Assembly: GCA_964344255.1 (NCBI GenBank)
Contig: CAYFMQ010000001.1
Location: forward strand, 310,001-374,000
Direction of reading: 5' to 3'
Length of the DNA stretch: 64,000 nt
Source: JAJFIE01 sp964344255
Lineage (GTDB): Bacteria > Pseudomonadota > Alphaproteobacteria > Rhodospirillales > Casp-alpha2
The notes beneath the pieces were generated by a model that saw only the letters and a program-made list of their open reading frames with translations, was not told the DNA's origin and did not search any database. The translations under genes and the position numbers were made by a program. Below, piece after piece: positions 8,346 through 17,164 of this stretch; position 1 is the stretch's first letter; each line of letters begins with the position of its first letter.

Positions 8346-9377
8346 CTAAGCCCCTAAGCGCGCCGGGTCATAGACCGTCGTGTCGCGCCCGTCGATGTGC
8401 ATGCCGTCGGAACCGTAATAGCGGCGCAGCTCGGTGCAGACCGGACGGTCCGGTTCCGCTTTCAGCCACAACCTCAGCAACAGCCGCCTGCGTTCCTGTT
8501 CGGGCCAGTCCTCGAAACCGGTCCGGGAATGAAGAACTGTATAATTATTGACGAACACGGCGTTACCGGGCCGGTGCATGAATTGCAGCAGGATATCTTC
8601 GCGGTGTGCGATCTCCTCGAACAGGTCCAGCGCCTCGACTTGCTCCGTCGTCAACGGATCGCCCAGACCGTCCGCCGCCATTTCCATGAATTCCCGCAAA
8701 TAGCACAGGCTCATGACGCCATCTGTCCAGGAAAAGACCGGCAACTTGTAAGACGTGATGGGCGGCTCGCCGGGCGGTTCTTCGCCGAACCAGTGATAGC
8801 GGAATCCGTCCACCAGCGGCTGCACCAGGTCGGGCCGAAGCCTATGGATTTCGTTGTAGATGGCGTAACCGCTCACCAGTTTCGACAAACCACCGCTTTT
8901 GGCCTGGCGGATACAAAGCAGCGAAATGATGTCGTCTGAATCGGTATGCAGGCGAAGCTCCCTGGCGCTGCGGTAGCCGCGCTCCCGTTCGCCCGGTTTC
9001 TCGATGTTGGTAACATAACCCAGCCGGTCCCCCATGGGGCTTTGCGATACACCACGGCCGAAATGCGCGCCGATACCCCAATACATCATGCCGATGTCCT
9101 CGACGGTATACGCATCGATTGGGAAACCTCGCATTAAAACCAGCCCCCGCCCGTCCAGTAGTTCGCGGCGGATGTCCGCCAGGTCGCCGGCAATTTCGGA
9201 AAGAGGGAAATGCTCCTCGTTCAGATCCTGCACGCTGGCGGCGGTTTTCTTCGCCTCCGCCAGGTCGCGCTCCAGCGCATGCAGGTGTTTGTCGTCGAGA
9301 TCAAAGGCGTAGTCGTCCTCGCTTTTGAAATCGGCGCTTTTCCACGCGGCGGGATGATCGATGGGCGAATAAGTCAT
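8346..9377 (-). CDS. TauD/TfdA-family Fe(II)/2-oxoglutarate dioxygenase
   Basis: 343 residues with the jelly-roll dioxygenase facial triad: LHTDSDD (His144, Asp146) and NNYTVLHSRTGF (His283), followed by an arginine-rich RRRLLLRLWL segment that should bind 2-oxoglutarate. The LMRGFP segment near residue 82 is typical of TauD/TfdA relatives. Such enzymes hydroxylate small substrates while decarboxylating 2-oxoglutarate; taurine, betaines and aryloxyacids are known examples. Proximity to a NitT/TauT transporter invites a link, but the gene is on the far side of the regulator and may be separate. Confidence 0.85.
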   Translation of the reverse strand: MTYSPIDHPAAWKSADFKSEDDYAFDLDDKHLHALERDLAEAKKTAASVQDLNEEHFPLSEIAGDLADIRRELLDGRGLVLMRGFPIDAYTVEDIGMMYWGIGAHFGRGVSQSPMGDRLGYVTNIEKPGERERGYRSARELRLHTDSDDIISLLCIRQAKSGGLSKLVSGYAIYNEIHRLRPDLVQPLVDGFRYHWFGEEPPGEPPITSYKLPVFSWTDGVMSLCYLREFMEMAADGLGDPLTTEQVEALDLFEEIAHREDILLQFMHRPGNAVFVNNYTVLHSRTGFEDWPEQERRRLLLRLWLKAEPDRPVCTELRRYYGSDGMHIDGRDTTVYDPARLGA

Positions 9378-9433
9378 GGTTAACTCTTAACACCGATAAC
9401 AAAGCAGAAACATGCCCAAACCGGGACAAGGCG

Positions 9434-11323
9434 TCAGGCGGAAACCTGGCACCAGCCGCGCCAGATGGACCGGTACGCCGCTTCCATATCGCGGGCGAAG
9501 GATGGAGCGTTGCATAACGGCGCCATGCGATCACGCATGCCGTTCCTGAGGCGTGCCCGGCGTTCCGTGTCGCGCGCCAGTGCGGTCGCAATGGAAACGT
9601 AGGCGTCTTCATCGTCCGCCACGCATTCATCGAGTCCGATGCGGGATAGAATGCTGGTGCCGACCCGGCTGCGGTGATGATCGCCGCGCAGCGTCACCAC
9701 GGGAACGCCCATCCAGAGCGCCTCGCACGTGGTCGTCGTTCCGTTATAGGGGAAAGGATCGAGCGCCACGTCCACTTGGGCGTAGAGGGCATGGTGTTCT
9801 TCACGCGAATCCTTATAAGGAACCAATTCGAGACGCTCGGGCTCGATACCATGGTCAGCGAAGCCGGCCTTGATGTAATCACAGGCTTTCGGATCAATGA
9901 AGTGATTGGATTTCAGAAGCAACCTGGCTTCCGGCGCCTCCGCCAGAATGCGCGCCCACACCCTGATACAGGCCATGGACATCTTGATCGAGTTGTTGAA
10001 GCTGCCGAATGTCAGGGGGCCTTCCGCTCGCGGCGGGATGTCCGATGGCGCTTCCTCCGCCGGGCTATAACAAAAGAAACCGTTCGGCAGGTAGAGCAGT
10101 TTTTCGCTTCCCTCGTTCACCGGATCGGTGATCCTGTCGACCAGCCGGTAATCCATGGTGGCGAGACCCGTCGTGTTCGGATAGCCCAGCCAGGTGACTT
10201 GCAGGGGGGCTGGCTTGCGGGCGAAAACCAGCAGACGGTTGTTGGCCGTATGGCCGGTGAGATCCACCAGGATGTCGATCCCGTCGGCGTGGATGGTTTC
10301 CGCCAGTGCCTGGTCGGCCATCCCGGCCGTATCCCGCCAATGATCGGCATGGCCTTTCAGGCGCGCCGTCATGTCATCCGGCTTTGCAACGTCGGCATAG
10401 CAATAGGTCTCGACACCGGAAGGATCGTGCTCGGCCAGCAGGGGTTCAAGGAAATAGCTCACCGAATGCTTGTACATGTCGGGCGATACGTATCCGACGC
10501 GTATCCGGCGCTCCGGGGAACGATCATTGCTGTGGCTGAAGACTTCCTTGAACGAAGCTGCGTGCCGGCTGTCCCAACGGCGGGCCTCTTCGAGGATTTC
10601 CGCCTGCGACACCACGTCTTCGTAATTCAGGCAGGTCAGAATGTTGCTATGGGCTTCGGCGAAATCCGGTTTGATGGCAAGGGCGTCGCGGTAATGTGAC
10701 AAGGCTTCGCCGATCAGACCCCGGCGCCTCAGGATATTGCCGAGATTGTTATGGGCTTCGGCAAAGTTGGCGTTGATGGCGAGGGCTCGGCGGTAATTCT
10801 CGATGGCCTCCTCCATCCTGCCCTGACGTTTCAACGCCTTGGCGAGGTAATAATACGCTTCGGCGAGTTCCGGCTCCAGGGCGATGGCCCGGCTCAGGCT
10901 TTCGATACTTTCGCGAAGCCTGCCTGAGTCTTCCAGGGCGACGCCAAGGTTGAAATGTGCCAGAGCGAAATCCGGCGTGATGGCGAGAGCCGCCTCATAG
11001 CATTCAATCGCCTTGCCGGTCTCGCCCAGCCCCTTGTACGCCAGACCCAGGTTGTTGTGCGCCTTGTCGAAGCCGGGCCGCGCCTTCAATGCTTTCGAGA
11101 TCAGGTCGACAGCGTCGCCGTCCCTGCGCTGCTGGTGGGCGATCACGCCGAGAAGAAGCAGGGCATCGGGATGTTCTGGATTGTCGCGCAAAACCTGCCG
11201 GTAGATTTCGCCTGCCTTGGCGAGGTCGCCCGCCATGTGGAGCTTCTTGCCCTGTTCGACGACCTGCTCGGCAGACAGGGATTGATCTCCGGTCACGTCG
11301 GTTTCCCTGTTCATCGGCGGCAT
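9434..11323 (-). CDS. TPR protein with O-GlcNAc-transferase-like (SPINDLY/GT41) domain
   Basis: 629 residues. Residues about 15-255 are tandem tetratricopeptide repeats, several nearly regular 34-residue units (for example AEAHNNLGNILRRRG and AEAYYYLAKALKRQG). From about 265 onward the sequence matches the catalytic part of glycosyltransferase family 41: IRVGYVSPD, DILVDLTGHTANNRL, VTWLGYPNTTGL, FGSFNN, and YNGTTTTCEALWMGVPVVT near the nucleotide-sugar site. Bacterial members are usually tied to protein or flagellin glycosylation or remain uncharacterised; no partner gene is visible beside it. It stands alone on the minus strand. Confidence 0.9.
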   Translation of the reverse strand: MPPMNRETDVTGDQSLSAEQVVEQGKKLHMAGDLAKAGEIYRQVLRDNPEHPDALLLLGVIAHQQRRDGDAVDLISKALKARPGFDKAHNNLGLAYKGLGETGKAIECYEAALAITPDFALAHFNLGVALEDSGRLRESIESLSRAIALEPELAEAYYYLAKALKRQGRMEEAIENYRRALAINANFAEAHNNLGNILRRRGLIGEALSHYRDALAIKPDFAEAHSNILTCLNYEDVVSQAEILEEARRWDSRHAASFKEVFSHSNDRSPERRIRVGYVSPDMYKHSVSYFLEPLLAEHDPSGVETYCYADVAKPDDMTARLKGHADHWRDTAGMADQALAETIHADGIDILVDLTGHTANNRLLVFARKPAPLQVTWLGYPNTTGLATMDYRLVDRITDPVNEGSEKLLYLPNGFFCYSPAEEAPSDIPPRAEGPLTFGSFNNSIKMSMACIRVWARILAEAPEARLLLKSNHFIDPKACDYIKAGFADHGIEPERLELVPYKDSREEHHALYAQVDVALDPFPYNGTTTTCEALWMGVPVVTLRGDHHRSRVGTSILSRIGLDECVADDEDAYVSIATALARDTERRARLRNGMRDRMAPLCNAPSFARDMEAAYRSIWRGWCQVSA

Positions 11324-11416
11324 GTCATCCCAAGGGTTATCATTGCGCGGGGATCATAGATCAATGTCGCGACCATGGGAAAGCGCAAGTGCTTATGGGA
11401 GATGGGAATTAACATA

Positions 11417-11445
11417 TTGTCATAATTCCTAGGGCGAAAGATACT
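11417..11445 (+). promoter_or_regulatory. Sigma-70-type promoter for the AT-rich orphan gene
   Basis: TTGTCA at 11417-11422 and GATACT at 11440-11445 are separated by 17 bases, close to the housekeeping consensus, 46 bases upstream of the start codon at 11492. Prediction by eye only. Confidence 0.5.
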
Positions 11446-11491
11446 ACCATAAGTTTCAGGTTTACAATCATTCTCCAGTTAGCCGGCTTAA

Positions 11492-12595
11492 ATGTCTAAA
11501 CTTCGACTTCTCCTGATTGCTCTGTTCCTAGTTACAACCCCAATTATTCAGTTGGAAGCAAGGACAATAACAATAGGCCCTAAGTCTGATTATACAGATG
11601 AAGAACTGGATCAGTATTGGGGTGGGGTTTTCGCAAAACTTATGATGCGATGTGGAGAACATCAAAAAGGCAAGGAATTACATGATTTAGTGAAAGCATA
11701 CGGTCCAGCAAAATACGGGATGAGTCAATGGAGCCTAAATGACCGTATCAAACCGGATTTATGTACGAGGGTCCGTTCCTACTACCCCGAATACCTTGAG
11801 CTTTTTAAATCCATCGACGCAGCTGCCACAAACTCGGCATCCAGTAGCAACAATACAGTATCGATTAACAACAACAGCAGAGCTTACATGAACAATTGGG
11901 CAGACAAGCGCATTTGTGAGGGAGCTATCACGTCTGAAGCGCCATTTATGTGGCAAACAAACAATGAAGATTATGTTGAGGAAGCACAGTTCCGTGGCTT
12001 CTCGCTAAATCAATGCGCAAATCTCGTAGAACGAGATACCACCAACATCAATATTATCAGTGCAAGCAATGGCAGTGAATTGAATCACGAATGGAGCGGA
12101 ACAGCGACATCCCGTCTCCTAAAGCCTTGCGGCGGACTGAAAAGCACGCCGTTAACTGGGCATTTCATCGACGGTGAATTTGTGATCAGCGGTAAGGACG
12201 CCAAGGGTAAACTAAACGAGTTCTCAGGCGCGATGAAACCGGGTGAGGATTTTACCTTCAAAGGCAGTTGGTATGTAGCAACTCAGTTTGCATCCATAGA
12301 TTTACGAGGGGCTGTTTTAAAAGGAGTCATGAATGAGAACTCAATAGAAGGTGTGATAATATCTGCCAAACCGCAATATTCGAAAAGATGTGAAATGGAC
12401 TTCAGCCTTGCCAAAAGTTCCAGCAATGGAAATGAACAAGTGACAAGCTCCAGTAATGGATCAGTCTCAGAGGACTCCAGCAATGGTTCGATCCTAGAGG
12501 AAAAGCTGAAAATGATTAAAAGTTTAGTTAATCAGGGGCTGATAACCGAAGCAGAAGCAGCGGAAAAAAGGCGAGCGCTACTTGCTGCATTTTAA
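11492..12595 (+). CDS. Secreted hypothetical protein with SHOCT-like C-terminus
   Basis: 367 residues of a type I do not recognise. It starts with a signal peptide (MSKLR, hydrophobic run, likely cleavage near EAR at residue 24). The middle contains an asparagine/serine-rich stretch and a beta-rich region. Residues about 303-330 hold three imperfect SSNG-type repeats, also visible in the DNA as repeated TCCAG(C/T)AATGG. The last 32 residues (EEKLKMIKSLVNQGLITEAE onward) look like a SHOCT domain, a short helical module usually at protein ends. The gene is clearly more AT-rich than its neighbours and has its own promoter, suggesting horizontal acquisition. Confidence 0.7.
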   Translation: MSKLRLLLIALFLVTTPIIQLEARTITIGPKSDYTDEELDQYWGGVFAKLMMRCGEHQKGKELHDLVKAYGPAKYGMSQWSLNDRIKPDLCTRVRSYYPEYLELFKSIDAAATNSASSSNNTVSINNNSRAYMNNWADKRICEGAITSEAPFMWQTNNEDYVEEAQFRGFSLNQCANLVERDTTNINIISASNGSELNHEWSGTATSRLLKPCGGLKSTPLTGHFIDGEFVISGKDAKGKLNEFSGAMKPGEDFTFKGSWYVATQFASIDLRGAVLKGVMNENSIEGVIISAKPQYSKRCEMDFSLAKSSSNGNEQVTSSSNGSVSEDSSNGSILEEKLKMIKSLVNQGLITEAEAAEKRRALLAAF

Positions 12596-12625
12596 CTTAG
12601 GAGACATTCAAGCTTGCGGGCGCTC

Positions 12626-12649
12626 GTAGTGAGAATTGCTGTTCACTAC
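12626..12649 (+). terminator. Hairpin downstream of the SHOCT-type gene
   Basis: GTAGTGA and TCACTAC pair across a 10-base loop, 31 bases after the stop at 12595. There is no following T-run, so it may be only an RNA-stabilising hairpin rather than a true terminator. Confidence 0.35.
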
Positions 12650-12706
12650 AAGCACGACGAAACGCTGCGCGCGCAGATAAAGCTTAGTTGGATTTTTTGG
12701 GGAAAA

Positions 12707-12783
12707 TGGCGCACCGGGGAAGATTCGAACTCCCGACCCCTTGATTCGTAGTCAAGTACTCTATCCAGCTGAGCTACCGGTGC
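12707..12783 (-). tRNA. tRNA-Arg (anticodon ACG)
   Basis: A 77-base cloverleaf on the minus strand. The acceptor stem pairs GCACCGG with CCGGTGC, the D-loop contains TAGCTCAGCTGGATAGAG, the anticodon stem CTTGA/TCAAG encloses CTACGAA (anticodon ACG), and the T-loop is GTTCGAATC. The discriminator is G and the CCA end is encoded. ACG is normally edited to ICG by TadA and reads CGU, CGC and CGA. The gene lies alone between two plus-strand genes. Confidence 0.96.
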
Positions 12784-13154
12784 ATTGCCGTAGCGAGGCC
12801 TTAACCAGGCCTTCCATAATCGAAGCGGGAACCTACTCTACGACTTTGCCAAAGGCAAGACGGATCAACGGGTATTTTTCAAGAAATATACCGTTTATCT
12901 TTCATTATTCACCTGATGATATGATGTGCAGCGTTTTACAATTTGTCATTGGCTGCTAGTTTGGGTAAACAATTGATCAAATTTGTCGATAAAATGGGAA
13001 CTTGTACCGGGAAACCCCTTTGAGTAATATCCAATCAATTATAAACAGGGACCGGGAATCTCTTTTCTTCATAAGGGGTTCTTCAAACAGGAATATGTTT
13101 ACGGGGATGCCCATGCGGTGCAGAATGACCGCGATAACGAGGGATAACTTTTAA
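12784..13154. other. Intergenic region, no gene seen
   Basis: 371 AT-leaning bases between the tRNA and the lipoprotein gene. I see no convincing ORF. It must contain the tRNA promoter (reading left) and the lipoprotein promoter (reading right). An 8-base inverted repeat (AACCCCTT at 13013-13020, AAGGGGTT at 13073-13080) brackets two copies of ACCGGGAA; significance is doubtful. Confidence 0.5.
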
Positions 13155-14315
13155 ATGACGTCATCCAAGGTTCGGACCGCGGTAGTTGGTGCAACACTTC
13201 TTGTGTCCGCATGTACATTCGCCGAAGAGTCGCTGTGGCCCTCCCTGACGGGGGAAGACCCTGCCGGCGGGGACAGCGCAGCGCCTGCTGAAGCTGCTGA
13301 AACAACGCAGGCGGCGCAAGCCACTCTGCCCGCCTCGCCCCAGCCGGCCTTGGGCACGACCAGCTTCGAGCCGCTTTCCGTTACGCCGGGCGAGCCTACG
13401 GGTACGTTTGTCGGCCAGAAGGTTGTCGAGTTGAGGGGCGAGCTTCAGGCCCTGCAAGGCGCCATCGCCCAGCATAACCGCATCCTGCAGGAAACCCGCG
13501 GCAAGATCATCAGCGATTCCCAGCGTTACCATAATACGGTCGCCGCCATGAATGCGCGTCTGCAGGTCGGCACCACCCCCGGCAACCCCATCCTGGTACA
13601 ACAGTTCAACAACGCCCAGGCCGATCTTGACCAACTCGAAGCCGACATCGTCGCGCTTAACCAGCTGGCTCATGCGGTAACGACGGATTCCACCATGTCC
13701 GCGTTCCTGGGTGAATCAACCCGCGCCGCGTTCAGCGTTTCCGGCGCCGTTGACGAAGACCACCGCCAGTTGGCGATCCTCGAAGACGAGGTCAACAGGA
13801 CCGTCGTTCTGATCGAGCGCCTGCTGAAAGAGGTTTCCAGCGACGTTCGCCGCCAGACCGCCTATGTGGGAACGGAACGCTCGAACATGAACCTGCTGGC
13901 CGCCGGCATCAAGTCCGGTGAGATTTACGGTGTCAGCCTGGTCAACCAGGCCATGGCGTCCGCCGGCGCCAACCGCACGGCCAACATCGCCGGATTGCCG
14001 GTCGACACCACGGGCCGCCGCCCGCTGGTCGTTATTCGCTTCGACCGCGTCGATGTGCCTTATGAACAGGCGCTCTACAACGCCGTTTCCAAGGTTCTGG
14101 AACGCCGCCCCGATGCGCTGTTTGATCTGGTCGCCGTCGCCCCCGCCGGTGGCGATGAAGCAACCATCGCACTGAATTCGTCCAAGTCGCGACGCCATGC
14201 GGAAAACGTGCTCCGCTCGCTGGTCGATATGGGCCTGCCCCCGTCCCGGGTCGCCGTGTCCGGCAAGACCGCAGCGACGGCCAACGTCAACGAGGTTCAT
14301 CTCTATCTCCGCTGA
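13155..14315 (+). CDS. Lipoprotein with coiled-coil middle and OmpA-like C-terminus
   Basis: 386 residues. The N-terminus is a lipoprotein signal with lipobox LVSAC near residue 19. An Ala/Pro-rich linker follows, then a long helical region (about residues 85-240) rich in Q, L and E with heptad character. The last 110 residues (PLVVIRFDRVDVPYEQ, then RHAENVLRSLVDMGLPPSRVAVSG) have the layout of an OmpA-type peptidoglycan-binding domain, although the usual NxxLSxxRA motif is degenerate (NSSKSRRHA). It is likely an outer-membrane lipoprotein touching the cell wall. A GAGGGA site precedes the ATG, and a good terminator follows the gene. Confidence 0.75.
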   Translation: MTSSKVRTAVVGATLLVSACTFAEESLWPSLTGEDPAGGDSAAPAEAAETTQAAQATLPASPQPALGTTSFEPLSVTPGEPTGTFVGQKVVELRGELQALQGAIAQHNRILQETRGKIISDSQRYHNTVAAMNARLQVGTTPGNPILVQQFNNAQADLDQLEADIVALNQLAHAVTTDSTMSAFLGESTRAAFSVSGAVDEDHRQLAILEDEVNRTVVLIERLLKEVSSDVRRQTAYVGTERSNMNLLAAGIKSGEIYGVSLVNQAMASAGANRTANIAGLPVDTTGRRPLVVIRFDRVDVPYEQALYNAVSKVLERRPDALFDLVAVAPAGGDEATIALNSSKSRRHAENVLRSLVDMGLPPSRVAVSGKTAATANVNEVHLYLR

Positions 14316-14345
14316 CACAGGACGGCATACTGCTTTTTAAACAAG

Positions 14346-14377
14346 CGGCGCTTTTGGATAAACCGGAAGCGCCGTTT
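14346..14377 (+). terminator. Rho-independent terminator after the OmpA-like lipoprotein gene
   Basis: CGGCGCTT (14346-14353) pairs with AAGCGCCG (14367-14374), with further pairing of TTGG and CCGG inside the loop, followed by TTT. It lies 30 bases after the stop codon. Confidence 0.7.
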
Positions 14378-14403
14378 CAATATCTAATCCGACGGAAAAC
14401 CCT

Positions 14404-16017
14404 ATGGCTAAAAAAGAACCCGATTGCGATGTCGTCATTGTCGGCGGCGGACACAATGGCCTGACCTGTGCGGCCTATCTGGCGAAAGCCGGCCACTCGG
14501 TGAAGGTGTTCGAGAAACGTCCCATCGTCGGCGGCGCCGCGGTGACGGAGGAGTTCCATCCCGGTTTTCGTAATTCCGTCTGTTCCTACACGGTCAGCCT
14601 GCTGAACCCCAAGGTGATCGAGGACCTGGAACTGCACCGCCATGGTCTGGAAATCGTGCATCGCAAGGTCGCCAACTTCATGCCTCTGTCGGACACGGAA
14701 ATGTTCGCGACCGACAAGGACCCTGAAAAGAACAAGGCTGCAATCGCCCGGTTTTCACAAAAAGACGCCGAGGCAATGGATGATTACGACGCCCTGATCG
14801 AACGCCTTGCCGGGGTGCTGCGCGAACTGGTCCTCGAAACGCCGCCCAACGTCGGCGGCGGATTGACGGACCTGGGGCGCGCGGTCAAGGCCGTCAAGCA
14901 GTTCAACAAGCTGGACCTGCCAGAATTGCGGGATCTCTCAGACATCATGGTCATGAGCGCCGCCGAGTTCCTCGACCGCTGGTTCGAAAGCGATGTGGTG
15001 AAGGCGCTGCTGGCCTATGACGGCATCGTCGGCACCATGGCGAGCCCCTATCATCCCGGCACCGCCTATGTCCTGCTGCATCACTGCTTCGGCGAGGTGA
15101 ACGGCGTCAAGGGCGCCTGGGGTCACGCCATCGGCGGCATGGGCGCTATCTCGGACGCCATGGCGGCTGCGGCCCGGGAGGCCGGCGCCGAAATCGAAAC
15201 TGGTACGGGCGTTAAGGAAATCCTGGTCGAAAAGGATAAGGCTGCTGGTATTGAGCTGGAAGACGGCCGAACGATCCGCGCCAAAGTCGTCGCCGCCAAC
15301 GTCAACCCGAAGCTGTTGTTCGGCCAGCTCGTCAGCGAGGACGCCATCGATCCCGATTTCCGGAGGCGCATGAGGGATTTCAAGTGCGCCTCGGGAAGCT
15401 TCCGCATGAATGTCGCCCTGAGCGAAATTCCCAAATTCTCCTGCGTACCGGAAGGCGAACACGAACGCTACATGTCGGGCGGCGTCTATATTGCGCCTTC
15501 CATGGACTACATGGATCGCTCCTATCACGACGCCCGCACCAAGGGTTGGCCGAAGCGAGGCTGTGTCGAGATCGTGGTGCCGACGACGCTGGACAAGACC
15601 CTGGCGCCGGAAGGCCAGCATGTGGCGAGCCTGTTCTGCCAGCATTTCAACCCCAACCTGCCGGATGGGCTAAGCTGGGATGACGTCAAGGACGAGGTCG
15701 TCAACGACATCGTCGACACGGTGACGGAACTGGCGCCAAACTTCCGGGATTCCATTCTCGGCATCCAGGCGCTGAGCCCGCTGGATCTGGAGCGTGAATT
15801 CGGCCTGATCGGCGGCGATATCTTCCACGGCGCGCTGGACCTCAACCAGCTTTACGCCATGCGCCCGACCATGGGCCATGCCGATTACAGGATGCCGGTG
15901 AAAGGCCTCTATCTCTGCGGCTCAGGCGCACATCCGGGCGGCGGCGTTACCGGCGTTCCCGGCCACAATGCGGCCAGGGAAATCTCAAGCGACCTGAAAA
16001 GCTGGTTCCGGCGCTGA
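14404..16017 (+). CDS. NAD(P)/FAD-dependent oxidoreductase, phytoene desaturase/PYROXD2-like
   Basis: 537 residues. The dinucleotide-binding motif VIVGGGHNGLTCAAYLAKAG spans roughly residues 12-31, followed by VFEKR and an RxxGG-like IVGGAAV block. The C-terminal GLYLCGSGAHPGGGVTGVPG is the second FAD contact typical of the carotene desaturase/isomerase and PYROXD2 group. No carotenoid genes are nearby, so a carotenoid role is unlikely; substrate unknown. It stands 88 bases after the previous gene, beyond a terminator, and 31 bases before the next gene. Confidence 0.85.
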   Translation: MAKKEPDCDVVIVGGGHNGLTCAAYLAKAGHSVKVFEKRPIVGGAAVTEEFHPGFRNSVCSYTVSLLNPKVIEDLELHRHGLEIVHRKVANFMPLSDTEMFATDKDPEKNKAAIARFSQKDAEAMDDYDALIERLAGVLRELVLETPPNVGGGLTDLGRAVKAVKQFNKLDLPELRDLSDIMVMSAAEFLDRWFESDVVKALLAYDGIVGTMASPYHPGTAYVLLHHCFGEVNGVKGAWGHAIGGMGAISDAMAAAAREAGAEIETGTGVKEILVEKDKAAGIELEDGRTIRAKVVAANVNPKLLFGQLVSEDAIDPDFRRRMRDFKCASGSFRMNVALSEIPKFSCVPEGEHERYMSGGVYIAPSMDYMDRSYHDARTKGWPKRGCVEIVVPTTLDKTLAPEGQHVASLFCQHFNPNLPDGLSWDDVKDEVVNDIVDTVTELAPNFRDSILGIQALSPLDLEREFGLIGGDIFHGALDLNQLYAMRPTMGHADYRMPVKGLYLCGSGAHPGGGVTGVPGHNAAREISSDLKSWFRR

Positions 16018-16048
16018 CGGTTCAGGGCGGATCGGGTATACTCTGCCC

Positions 16049-17152
16049 ATGCGACTGATCCGTATACTGCTGACACCGCTACTTTTTCTTTTCACGACCA
16101 ACGTCCACGGGGCGACGTTGCAGGAGCTGCTGCACCTGCCGGAAGGTTTCCGTGTTTCCCTCTACGCCCGTGTGCCGGAGGCGCGGACAATGGTGCCCGT
16201 GCCGGAACTGGGCGTTATCTTCGTCGGCCAGCGCCGGGGCGACACGATTCACGCCATCATGGATGAAAACATGGATGGCGAGGCGGAAAAAGTCCTGCGG
16301 GTTCTCGAAAACCTGAATTCGCCCAACGGCATCGACTGGAAAGACGGCTGGCTATACGTGGCGGAACAACACCGGTTGGCGCGCTTCCCGGCGCCCGATC
16401 TGCAGACCCTCGCGGAAAGCCGGCCGGAGGTTCTTTATGAGCATTTACCGGACGATCCGTGGCATGGCTGGCGATACGCCCGGTTCGGTCCGGACGGATT
16501 GCTTTACGTTTCCATCGGCTCACCCTGCAACATCTGTGAGACGGAAGGCTTGGAAGGCACCATCGTACGCTTTCAGGAAACCGGCGGTGAGCCCGAGGTT
16601 CTCGCCACAGGGGTCCGCAATTCTGTCGGCTTCGCCTTTCAACCCGGCACCGAGTGGCTTTATTTCACAGATAACGGCGCGGACGGCATGGGCGACGATT
16701 CACCACCCGACGAATTGAACCGCTTGGACCGTCCCGGCCAGTGGTTCGGTTTTCCCTTTTATGGCGGCGGACTGGACCGTACGCCGGACTTCGACGGTTT
16801 CGAGCTGCCCCGGAAAGCCACGCCACCCGTCGTCATGTTCGGCGCCCATGTGGCGGCGCTGGGCATTTCCTTTTATGACGGCGGGCAATTCCCGGAAAGC
16901 TACTCAGGCGACGCCTTCGTGGCCCAGCACGGCTCCTGGGACCGGTCTGTGCCAGACGGTTACCGCATCGTCCGCGTCCAGTTCGACGAAAACGGTAACT
17001 CCACGGGGTATGAGACGTTCATGGACGGCTTCCTGCAGGATAACGGCCAGGCATGGGGGCGCCCGGTTGACGTGAAGGTATTCGTCGACGGCAGCCTGCT
17101 GATCTCGGATGATCGGCAAGGCGCCGTCTATCGCGTTACGTACGGTGAATGA
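16049..17152 (+). CDS. Periplasmic PQQ-dependent sugar dehydrogenase-like protein
   Basis: 367 residues with a signal peptide ending near HGA (residue 23). The rest is a beta-propeller with motifs of the soluble glucose/sorbosone dehydrogenase family: ARFGPDGLLYVSIG, GVRNSVGFAFQPGT, LYFTDNGAD, and FVAQHGSWDRS near the end. Members bind pyrroloquinoline quinone and oxidise aldoses or related alcohols, passing electrons to a periplasmic carrier. No PQQ synthesis genes are in the window. Two cysteines in SPCNICET may form a disulfide. Confidence 0.82.
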   Translation: MRLIRILLTPLLFLFTTNVHGATLQELLHLPEGFRVSLYARVPEARTMVPVPELGVIFVGQRRGDTIHAIMDENMDGEAEKVLRVLENLNSPNGIDWKDGWLYVAEQHRLARFPAPDLQTLAESRPEVLYEHLPDDPWHGWRYARFGPDGLLYVSIGSPCNICETEGLEGTIVRFQETGGEPEVLATGVRNSVGFAFQPGTEWLYFTDNGADGMGDDSPPDELNRLDRPGQWFGFPFYGGGLDRTPDFDGFELPRKATPPVVMFGAHVAALGISFYDGGQFPESYSGDAFVAQHGSWDRSVPDGYRIVRVQFDENGNSTGYETFMDGFLQDNGQAWGRPVDVKVFVDGSLLISDDRQGAVYRVTYGE

Positions 17153-17164
17153 TCAAGCAGCAGC

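Noticed and set aside
9674..10699. A 341-codon plus-strand frame opposite the TPR/OGT gene
   Set aside because: Shadow of a gene with clear repeats and GT41 motifs.
10700..11320. Regular periodicity suggesting a DNA repeat array
   Set aside because: It is the coding sequence of tetratricopeptide repeats with about 102-bp spacing, not CRISPR or satellite DNA.
12741..12959. A 72-codon plus-strand frame starting inside the tRNA gene
   Set aside because: It reads through the antisense of a confident tRNA and encodes nothing recognisable.
14404..16017. Possible carotenoid biosynthesis gene
   Set aside because: The fold fits phytoene desaturase relatives, but no crtB, crtE or other pigment genes are present and the PYROXD2-like group is equally likely.
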